This document shows positions 55,619 through 64,000 of a stretch of DNA of 64,000 bases, piece by piece. Source of the stretch: Kappaphycus alvarezii (taxonomy: Eukaryota > Rhodophyta > Florideophyceae > Gigartinales > Solieriaceae); NCBI GenBank assembly GCA_002205965.3, contig NADL03000631.1, positions 124,001 through 188,000 of the forward strand, read 5' to 3'. The translations under genes were made by a program, and so were the position numbers. How positions within the stretch are numbered: position 1 is the stretch's first letter; each line of letters starts with the position of its first letter. Under the pieces are notes generated by a model. The model worked only from the letters and a program-made list of their open reading frames with translations, did no database searches and had not been told where the DNA came from.

Positions 55619-58288
55619 ATGTCCGCCTATGCCGTTCCTGCCTTTCGAGGGAGGCGGAACGGCACCACATTCTCGGACGCCTCATCAACATGCGGGAGGA
55701 GGAACCCAGCACCAAACTCTTCATGGGCATCCCAATTCGTCAATGGGCGAAAATTTCGTCCCCACAAAACACACATCGAATATGTTTCGAACAACAGAAC
55801 AAAGCGTATTCAAGTTCGAGACGCAAGTGACGAAATTTTGGCAGCGATATCCTCGGAACACAACCAAGCGAAGACTGGAAAAAGGAGCTCGTTCCCGGGG
55901 TGGTCATCGAGTTTTGGGCTCAGGGCGAACTTCGTTTTGGCTCGTCGAGTCAGTTTACGAGAGAGGGGTTGTGGCAAAGGTTGTCCGCATCGAATCTGGA
56001 AAGACCGCCTGTTCACCTGATGGAAAAGTAAGCTTCGGAGAGGTGATATCCATCTGGAGCTCACCCATTTCACCCAGCGCCACGAATACCCTGGAACGCC
56101 TAGTAGCGGATGTAGAACGCGGTCTGCAATTCCTCAGACTCTCGCGACCTCGAAGCCTGGACCTTCTTCCCGTTTACGAGGACATGCGTCACTACTCCAG
56201 AAATGATCCTCGTGCCTCACAGTCCTCGACAGAGATAGGCTCTATACTTTTTCATGGTGTGAAACGCGATTCTCGTGAGAAGAAAGCCGCAGTAACAGCA
56301 GCCTCTGCGATTTTGGTGGCGGCCGATGCGGTACGCTTCAAGCGCTCTGGACCTGGACTAGGGTGGCGCGCACTCCCTGGTTCGGTTGTCACATCGCGGC
56401 GCCGTTGCTCCTTTGTGGATACGTGTAAGAGCATTTTGGACCATCGCTCAGCTGGGGCAACGCGGCGCCCAGTGGCGTGGTCTCGTGAGCAACTTGAAAT
56501 TTTGAGGGACCTCGAGGTATTCGCGGCAAGCGGGACGGCTGCAAAGGGGACGGCCGCGACCGCTTTAAGCGCCCTCGGCTATGAGTCAACTGACGACGGC
56601 GCTGCGCAATTGTTGTTAGATATAGAGTACTGGGCGACTGGAGCAACTGTGGGGCACCGTGAATGGAAATATCCGAATCGCAGTTTTGAGGATGCCGTCT
56701 CCACCAATGAAGGAGGTGATAGAACAATGTCTGAGAACGACGGCGAACACCGAGAAACAAATCCCAAAACAGTGCCGAAGGATGAGCGGGACGTCGGTCA
56801 AAGGAATCGGCGGGTTCGAGGATGGACGTTTCCCCCAGAAATACTCGCTGAAGCTCGAGAGATTCAAAGAGCACACTACAGAGACGGATTCGTTATACAC
56901 CCCGTGACAGTGGAGGCCAAGCGAACATACGGCGAAATCTATTCATGACATCGAGCGGGGAGCCGTTGAGGGCCTATTGCATTGACGACAAGACCTCTAG
57001 ATTTCTTGACGATGCGCTGTCCGTGGAAATCATTGACGGCGGTGACACTGTTAGGGTTGCAATCCATGTCACGGATGTGGACGAGGTTGTGAAATCTGGC
57101 TCTCCCATGGATGAACTGGCAAGAGAGAGGGGCCAAAGTCTCTACTTGCCCCTGAAGCCGCTGCACATGCTTCCTGCCGCTGTGATGGAGGCGGCATGTT
57201 TCAATACAAGCACGGCTGCCGAGGCCATCACTGTACTAATTGACCTCCGAATGGAAAGCGGTGTGATATGCAACTGGGAAGTGTTCCCATCAATTCTTCC
57301 TCCAGTGAAACGGCTAACCTACGATGACTTCAGTGTCGTCTTAGAGGATGGACTGCCTTCTCCAATACTAGACCTTGATGATTGTGAAAACTTGAAACTC
57401 ATCGCGAAACTAGCTCCTCTTTTGGCAAAAAAGTTGGACCAACGTCGGCCGAATCGCAAGCTCAGATCGAATGGATCTCGAGGAAGTGATGAGAGCGTCT
57501 TCGGCAACGCGGACTTTGAGCCGAAAGGAGTGGCAGCTGTGCGTCTAACAAAGCGAAACACCCGGAACTCGAGAGGAACAATGAAAATAGCACAAGTTGT
57601 GGACTTTCGCGAGTCCGGCGCACATGCAATTGTTGCAGATATGCTGGTTTGCGCGGGCTCATTGCTGAGACAATTTGCCAGAGAAAATAGAGCCCACTTA
57701 CCGGAGGACAAAGGGGCATTCGCATATGTTGCCAGATGCGGGACTGCTCCCATGCGTCGCTACGCAGACCTTGCGACCCAGAGACAGATCAAGTGCATCC
57801 TTTTTGGCCGTCAGCCTGCTGGTCGACGGCGAATGGATGATCTTCGACTTTGGCTTGCTAAGAGGCAATCCGCTGCAGAGCGGACTGTTGCTGAGAGACG
57901 AAGAAGTGCGCTCTTTGATTCACTTTCAGATCACTGCGCCCAGCAAACCGCAATCGGAGGATCCCCATTTGCTGTGATTCAGGGCCACACACGAGGTCTC
58001 TCGATAACCAAAAGAGGCCGGCTCAAGGTTGAAGTCGATCTTCTTGGCACAGGGCTTTCAACTGTGGCCGCATTGAATGGCCCGATATTGGAAAGGATAG
58101 AAGCCGAAAGGGATCGTGCGGAGGAAGGGGCAAGCACCGACTCTAATGTTCAGAAACTTCTTGCTGCTGCACGTAGCTTGGTGCCATCCAGGTCAAAAGT
58201 CAGGGTGCAGGTGAGAGATGTCAACACAGTTTCACAGACAATAGAGGCGTACGTAGTCGAAATATTTGAAACCGTCTGCTCAACCTGA
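55619..58288 (+). CDS. RNase II-family exoribonuclease, organellar RNR1-like
   Basis: N part: KELVPGVVIEFWAQGELRFG near 55880-55940, then after a frame change GVVAKVVRIESGKTACSPDG, a barrel typical of plant RNR1. A helical domain follows, ending DDGAAQLLLDIEYWATG, then FPPEILAEAREI near 56830. After a second change near 56940, the RNB domain runs unbroken to the stop at 58286-58288: LRAYCIDDKTSRFLDDALSV (catalytic Asp cluster), RVAIHVTDVDEVVKSGSPMD, ERGQSLYLPLKPLHMLP, GTAPMRRYADLATQRQIK (the usual TSPxRRYxDL block), and a C-terminal S1-like barrel. In the Asp cluster one of the four usual acidic positions is Phe (SRFLDD). RNR1 matures organellar rRNA and mRNA 3' ends. The start is uncertain; ATG 55619 and 55629 are in different frames. 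A plastid or mitochondrial transit peptide would be expected but is not obvious. Confidence 0.82.
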
Positions 58289-58640
58289 CCGGTTTGAGAA
58301 GCTCTCTTCGCAAACGGATCTGCAGGTGGGCGGTATTCCTGATGGATTTAGGTCCGCCATGTGCCCCCCGCGAAAGGAAGAGTAAGGAATAGCCTCAGAG
58401 CAATGTGTGATATGGAGTAGCGATGGAAGATCGATACGGGACTACAGTATACCACATATGCGGGAAATCTACGATGCGCGTGTTGAGGTTTGCAGAATTC
58501 GTAAAACTAAAGTTCGATTAGAGGCGACAAGTTTTGCAGTAAGCCTTTTTACCTTCTAAGTGTTACTCCTCACTGATAGTACTGCATCGAGTCACGGACA
58601 GTCCCGAGTCTAATGTCGAAGCCGACATCTGCTGAAATCA
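58289..58640. other. 3' flank of the exoribonuclease gene
   Basis: No feature recognised. Confidence 0.4.
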
Positions 58641-58649
58641 GGACAAACC

Positions 58650-59750
58650 ATTCCCATGCCTCACGCCCATAATCCTCCTGTTCATGAAGCTGGTCCGTGC
58701 CGCGGCGAACGCCCGGGGCCACGACGCCACGTGCCATTCGTTCCTCTACCTCTATATGCTCGCCACCGCAGTCAAGGGTCGCATCCTCCGGGGCGAGGAC
58801 GGTTGGCAGCATTCGAAGGGCTAGCGAACAACGCTGAGCTCTCGCATCTGGCGGCTCACAATTGTACTGAGGTGCTCTATGGTCCGAAGCATGCGTGCAC
58901 ACCACTCCCGCACGGACAGCAGCACCCCCTCCGCCCGCTTCCAGCGCTGGGCGTCGGGCTCGCCGCCCGCTATGCCAAGGCCATGCGGCCCTTCATACGC
59001 CCCGCTGGCGGACGTGAACGACCCGCAGACCATCCCATCGCTCCGCATCCTACACCCACCCCTCATGCCCTGTCACACCTCTGCCAGCTGGCAGCCTCCG
59101 ACCCCACGCCCCGTTGTACAAGCGATGCCGTCGAGTTTGCAGTCCGCCGCATCTCCCGCGACACGTCTGCTGGGCCTGACCCACGCCGGCGCGATGATTT
59201 CACCCGTCATCCAGACTCCAGTCCAGAGGCCGAGGTCACGGGCAAGGGGGTCCTCACCCAACTCGTCGCTCGGATCGCAAAAGGCGACCTGCCATGCGCT
59301 GTCCTGCCTCTCGTGCTTGCTGCAACTCTGCTTCCGCTTCGGCCCAAACCCGAAAAGATCCGCCCATCGTTCTCGGGTCGATTCCTCCGCCGCTTGGTTA
59401 CGAAGACGCTGCTCCCTGTGGGAATCGATGACACTTGCGACTTTCTCGCCCCGTTCAAATGGCAAATGGAATCAGGGCTGGTATGAACGCGATCGTCCAC
59501 GACACGCGCACGATACTCCGTCGGTTCTCCTACCGCTGAGACACTGCCACGGTCGTCATTGGCACACACACGCCTTCAACCAAGTTGATCACTAGTCAAT
59601 TTTCGACCGCCTGCTGTCGTTGGCTCCGGGCCTCGCCTGGTTTAGTAACATGTTACGGGCATACGCAACCTCAGTTGACCGTCCCGAACCGTCACAACAC
59701 GACCATCGTGAGTGCCCAAGGTACACAGCAGAGCGACTGCCAGCATGCTT
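58650..59750 (+). mobile_element. Non-LTR retroelement, N-terminal half of RT (copy K)
   Basis: An open frame of 276 codons (58656-59486) includes AVRRISRDTSAGPDP, GVLTQLVARIAKGDLPCAVL and RFLRRLVTKTLL. After one-base shifts come QMANGIRAGMNAIVHDTRTI, AFNQVDH, FDRLLSLAPGLAWFSNMLRA and AQGTQQSDC (the GxQQGD block, near 59716-59735). The copy breaks off before the catalytic YADD block. The blocks match copy J (VANGVPSGLDSIVHEARRLV), so it is a diverged relative. Confidence 0.7.
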
Positions 59751-59985
59751 CTTTCTAAAAATACTTTCTGCGCTTTTTTCTTTGGCATCACTCCTCTCAC
59801 AAATTCCGAAATCCCCTAGTTCCCTGTTTCGCACCAAAATTCCCACGAGCAAGGATAGTTTTCCGATAATTCCCCGGTTCCCCTACTGAGGGAAAAGGGG
59901 GTGTCATTATTGAGATGTATGATTGGCTGGAACCCATTGGAGTTGCAAATCTGAATGTCATATTAAATACATGTACCGATGGTCG
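59751..59985. other. Spacer between copies K and L
   Basis: No feature recognised. Confidence 0.4.
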
Positions 59986-60651
59986 AAGCAATGTACAAAT
60001 CATTGCTGTCGGATGCTAGCACCAGCAACAGTCTACCAGAAAGTCGATGGGATGCCAGCAGCAGACAAGCAGCGTTAGAAGTTACTGCAACGCCGAGTGT
60101 CGTTGTAGAAGAATGCCATCGAACCTTGGAAAACCGTTCCATTGCGCGGCTGGCGAGGTTCTTGCAAGCTCCGTGACCACTGAAAACGCCTCTGGATGCC
60201 ATCCGCCAAGAGTAGAAATTGGAACAGGAACTAGCCTGCTTCTCTCCGGTAATTCCGCAAGAAAGCCTTGTACTTTCGCCGCTTTTCCGCGCTTGCTGCA
60301 TTGAGATGGTCATCGGGTTGAAAGTCCGGACTCTGGAATGGGAGGGAGCGAGTGGATTGCCGAATGTTATGTCGAAATAGTCAGTTCCACCTGCGGCCCC
60401 ATGGCTCTGATGTCCGGTCTTGTCCGGAGTTGAAGATGCACACACGGTTCGATGAAAGCGCGCCGAGCCGCCCGTCCAAGATCATTGCCTAGCAAAGCAA
60501 CCTGACTGTTGTGGCGATTGTTGCGCTGGGATCCATAACGACAGTGCAGCAAATGATCCCCATGGATGTCTAATGTCTCAGCGCGCCCAGGCTTCTGACA
60601 AGGAGTGTCAGGGGCGAGAAACAGAGTTTGGCAAAAGTACTGCAGCCACAC
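59985..60651 (-). mobile_element. Non-LTR retroelement 3' part with knuckle and endonuclease (copy L)
   Basis: The minus strand from 60651 reads LDIHGDHLLHCRYGSQRNNR (Cys/His knuckle), then RPDIRAMGPQ, and after a frame change GGTDYFDITFGNPLAPSHSR, the RPD ... D endonuclease pattern. Blocks resemble copy A more than copy I or J. It faces copy K tail to tail. Confidence 0.75.
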
Positions 60652-61380
60652 TTAGAAATCCTTGCTCCTGATGTGTGTCCTCAACCTCGCGCACGGCACA
60701 CAGTGGACCCATCCCTTGGCTCCAGGTAGTGAAATCGAGGCGCGGAAAGCACTGGTACGGGACTTCCCTACCTTGCTTTCATCTTGTTTCTTTTCAAAAT
60801 TTTGGTGTGGAACTGGCGCCTGTCTTGAAATGTGATTAAATCAGCTGTACCGTATAACCTGGATAGTGCTTTGAACAGCCAAGCGCAAGCCTATTCGGCA
60901 AGCCAGAAATATCTAACTTGTACATATCTATAAACTTTCTTTTTTCGGCAAAAATAATACTTCCCCTCCTGAATTGAACCGCTTGGCCTGCATGCCTGTT
61001 GGAAAATAACATCTGAACAGAGATGGATCGGGTGGAGAACTTCACTGTGCGGATGAAGTTGCGGGCTTGGCTAGCCAGACCTTATTCGATGATCTATGAA
61101 TTTATTATTAAGTGCTATTGCTACTGTCTTCTATCCCATCCCAGACTTCTTACTGAAAACCTCCGAAATTAGCACACTAAGGCAAGTGCAACGGCTGTGT
61201 GCCTGCTGAAAAGGTCTATTCAGTCGATTATCTACCTGCTATCAGAGCTCTTATTATTCCGATATATACACTAGCCCATCAACCCATCAAATAAGCCCAC
61301 GTGATCCTTTTCCTCCTCAACTAGCAGTGTAAATACACCCCAACAATGCAGCAGATGTAAGAATAAACATTATACTCATT
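60652..61380. other. AT-rich spacer without recognised gene
   Basis: No feature identified. Confidence 0.4.
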
Positions 61381-61790
61381 CCAAATATACATTAATGTAG
61401 GATACAGCGGATGTATGCAGCCTAGGTTGGAATAACGTGTACATTCATACTAAATATACATCCATGAATGATGCATCCGATGCATGCAGCGGAAGTTGGA
61501 GTAATGTATGCACTCATACCGAATATAAATTCATGTGCGATGAAGACGAAGTTGAAATAACGCAAACAATCATACCGAGTGTACATTCATGAATGATGCA
61601 TCCTATGTATGCAGCCGAAGCTGGAGTAACGTATGCAATCATACGAATATACATTCATGAATGATGCAGCCGATGGACGCAGCCGAAATTGGAATTATCT
61701 ATAAACCCATAACGAATTTACATTCATGTTTAATGCAGATGAAAATGGAAAAACTTATATCATCATACAGAATATACATTCATATATCCC
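61381..61790. repeat. Degenerate minisatellite, about seven units of 55-70 bp
   Basis: Units begin with variants of CGAATATACATTCATGAATG at 61381, 61451, 61521, 61576, 61644, 61713 and 61769. Long units (68-70 bp) continue GATGCATCCGATGTATGCAG and CCGAAGTTGGAGTAACG; shorter ones (55-56 bp) lack part of this. Confidence 0.9.
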
Positions 61791-62010
61791 TAATGTCAAT
61801 TTTTATGATCGTTATATGTGTCATAAAATGTAAACGTTGCATAGTTACACAGATTTGACCGTTTGTCAAAACCAAGTTGACAGTGCTGTTGTACACGTTG
61901 TACTGCGTCAGCCCACCAAGTTTGAGGTCGTCTTGTGGTGTATTTTGACCACAACAACCTCTTGAATTTGGGGTTCTAGGAGGGGATAAAGAAGGTCAAA
62001 AAATGCCCCT

Positions 62011-62028
62011 TGATCAATATATTGATCA
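62011..62028. repeat. 18-bp perfect palindrome
   Basis: TGATCAATATATTGATCA, 53 bp beyond the 3' end of the piggyBac-like gene; could be chance or part of an element end. Confidence 0.85.
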
Positions 62029-62080
62029 CCAGGTCCCTTTACTAAGCTTCACAAAGAATAAGTTTACTGCGATTAAACGT

Positions 62081-64000
62081 CTACTTCCTCCGCCTTTGTC
62101 TCTTGCGTAGAGTAGGCCCACCTTGCGCCTCAGTGGCAGAACTACTGGGCCGCTTAGAACGTAGTCTAGAGGCAGGTTCAGGGCGCTCTACTGCGTGCGA
62201 CGAAGCTCTAGCGTTGGCTCTTGTCTGTCGTGGACTTGCACCGATCTCCTCTTCCCCTCCGTCATTTTGAACCCCCTTCAGACTGATCATTCTCCTCTTC
62301 AACCCCCTGGCCCAGAGTGTCATCCGGCCTACAATTTCCTTCATTTCTTGGAGAATCGACCTGTGCAGTCTGTCGCAAAGAAATACGACTGCTGCCACCA
62401 GTTAGTGAGCTTTCTGTACTACGTCTCGAGCTCGTGGGTTGTGAGGAGTTACACGAAGCTTGAGCACCTTGTGTGTATGCCAAAGACTCCAGCAACTGCG
62501 ACGCAAACCGGGGTGAATACGAATACAAAGAGTAGTTCCACACAAGGAACAATAATACGATGAACGATGTCCCCTTCTAGGCGGAGGTTTGACCACATAG
62601 AGCACAGTAAAGGGCCTTTCCCTGCCTTGGTTCTGTCCAGTAACCACAAGTCTTAGTGATACGCCATCTGCAGCATTGAAAAAGGCCATCCTCTTGCTCT
62701 TACGGTTATGAGCAAGACCCACCAACCGCTTAACCTCCTCTCTTGGCAGATTATGTCCACAAGCTTCCCCCTCACCGACACATACGTTTCCTTGTGTCGC
62801 ATCCTCTCGCTCTGATACGGTTGCTGCATAACTGAGCAGCTCTGTTGCCAAATCAAGCATGAAGGCATTAATGGATTGGACGCTATTTACGTGATTGCGG
62901 AAGCTATCCAGAGATCCAAATGAGTCAGCAGATTCCAACAGCTCACGTTTCTCATACATTCTCATCCAATAAACGCATTGATAGAAACCGTTTTGATAGT
63001 CTGCGAAACAACCTTCTGCTCCCATTGAAAGTGGGAGGATGGAGATCTTAGATTAGCTCGCATCTCACTAGCACCATCGACTCCCCCTTTCGTCTTTGAG
63101 TAAAAGCTCTGTGACCCATGCTTAAATAACTTGAGAGGTACAAATGGCCCATTCTCCCTTACATGATCGTCAACACCTTTCCAGAACGTCAGCTTAGACT
63201 TTAGGACATCCCTTTGCTCCTGCTTAACAAACCCAGGTATCGTTGCCTCAGATTCATGTGCCCATTGTACTACCACGGAACCAGTTTCCCTTAGAGCAGT
63301 TTGCAAATGCTTAGGGCTGTCGGCGGAAAGCGCACCAGAACTACGTACAAAACACCTGTCTCTGCCGCACAAATGTAAAGTGCCAAACCAAAGCCAAGCA
63401 CCAGGAGTTGATGCAAAATTTGCCCCATGTGTTCTTGGGGAACATACTTTCTAAAGGTAGCGTCTCCAACATCGCATCTAATTAGGTCCACATTAGACAG
63501 CGTTGCAGATTCCCAAGGGTTGAGGCTGCCACTCGAGTCTTAACTTCGACACAGGCCAGTGCTAGACCTTCTTCTTCCGTTGAATTTCCCCATCCACCTC
63601 CAAATTCCAGTCCGGGAATGAACTCTTTTTGAGGAGAGCTATACCATCGGTGAGCATGCAAAATAACCGTCCTCCCTCATCGATATCATCCCAACATCAA
63701 ACACCTCCCTTACATAACTCATGTTCCTCAGTGCACATAATGCAGTATCCTCTGTTGCACTTCCACGCATCATAGCCTCTGTTGAGACTTTCGAACTGAA
63801 CCATCCACCATAAAACAGCTCAAACCATTGTTCCGCCCCCGCTCAACACGCACATTCTGAGTCAAACCCAGTGCCCTCCTGACTTCTGCATTTGCAAGCA
63901 ACAAAGTACCAGCATTTGTTCCGGTTATCCTAAATTGCCGTAGTACAAACCAATCGGCACAACGCTGTCCAATTGTCAACGGCACACACCTTCTTCGAAT
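62081..64000 (-). CDS. YqaJ-type nuclease joined to piggyBac-like C-terminal region (partial)
   Basis: The gene enters from beyond the window end. It starts with IGQRCADWFVLRQFRITGTN (the WxxxRxxRITxSxxG start of YqaJ/lambda-exonuclease domains). After frame changes come GSATEDTALCAL (G..xE..AL), YFACSP-DGIAL, ACVEVKTRVAAS (E-x-K motif) and KYVPQEHMGQILHQLLVLGF with ALYICAAETGVLYVVLVRFP (63480-63370). The later part (63372-62402) has YSKTKGGVDGASEM, SHFQWEQKVVSQTIKTVSIN and a zinc-binding end CSLCGTTLC ... CWSLWH, as at the C terminus of piggyBac-type (DDE_Tnp_1_7) proteins. A Lys/Arg-rich tail (TLRKRQRRRK) ends at 62081. Several one-base shifts are needed. It is probably a mobile-element gene. 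Confidence 0.7.

Noticed and set aside
13427..58288. Programmed ribosomal frameshifting as the cause of the broken frames
   Set aside because: The shifts occur at different sequence contexts, in both directions and several times per gene; no common slippery site or structure was seen.
61381..61790. Regularly spaced repeats as a CRISPR array
   Set aside because: Units vary in length and sequence throughout, there are no constant repeats with unique spacers, no cas genes are near, and the window is eukaryotic.
1..64000. tRNA genes
   Set aside because: I looked for GGTTCRANNCC-type internal promoter boxes with a paired acceptor stem and found none convincing; a tRNAscan-SE run would settle it.

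Overview
This window looks like nuclear DNA of a photosynthetic eukaryote, most likely a transposon-rich red alga. That placement is an inference from gene content, not from a marker gene. The recognisable host genes are: a GARP/B-type response-regulator-like Myb factor with the SHLQKHR signature, a plant-type PDI-C protein (ERGIC-N segment plus thioredoxin domain), an organellar RNase II/RNR1-type exoribonuclease, a eukaryotic polyphosphate kinase 1 and a MutL/MLH3-like mismatch-repair protein. No clear introns, tRNA, rRNA or CRISPR were seen.

Layout. 1-13 kb is AT-rich and full of dead transposons: a pogo-like transposase (about 2.1-2.7 kb, -), a Ty1/copia gag-integrase relic (4.6-6.5 kb, -), a DDE_4 transposase end (6.5-7.0 kb, +), a non-LTR retroelement tail (7.0-8.3 kb, -) and a two-gene PIF/Harbinger element (about 9.0-12.1 kb). 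13-19 kb is a gene island: MLH3-like (+), a proline-rich secretory protein (-) and the GARP factor (-). 19-28 kb holds retroelement fragments, the PDI-C gene inside a pair of direct repeats, a large reverse-transcriptase copy (24-26 kb, -) and two LTR-like units in tandem. 28-42 kb is AT-rich again, with two Tc1-like elements (one with clear 64-bp inverted ends), a HARBI1-like transposase and broken unknown reading frames. 42-46 kb carries polyphosphate kinase 1 (-). 46-55 kb is two nearly complete non-LTR elements and their debris. 55.6-58.3 kb is the RNR1-like exoribonuclease (+). 58.6-60.7 kb has two more retroelement fragments, 61.4-61.8 kb is a minisatellite, and 62.1-64.0 kb is a gene joining a YqaJ-type nuclease to a piggyBac-like tail, cut by the window edge.

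The commonest element is a non-LTR retrotransposon group that encodes a reverse transcriptase, then a Cys/His knuckle, then a restriction-like endonuclease (RP-D ... D motif). At least three lineages occur, several as 5'-truncated 3' tails with a shared 3' untranslated sequence. Almost every host gene reads through only if one to several single-base frame changes are allowed. Conserved residues resume directly after each shift, so uncorrected indels in the assembly are at least as likely as gene death.
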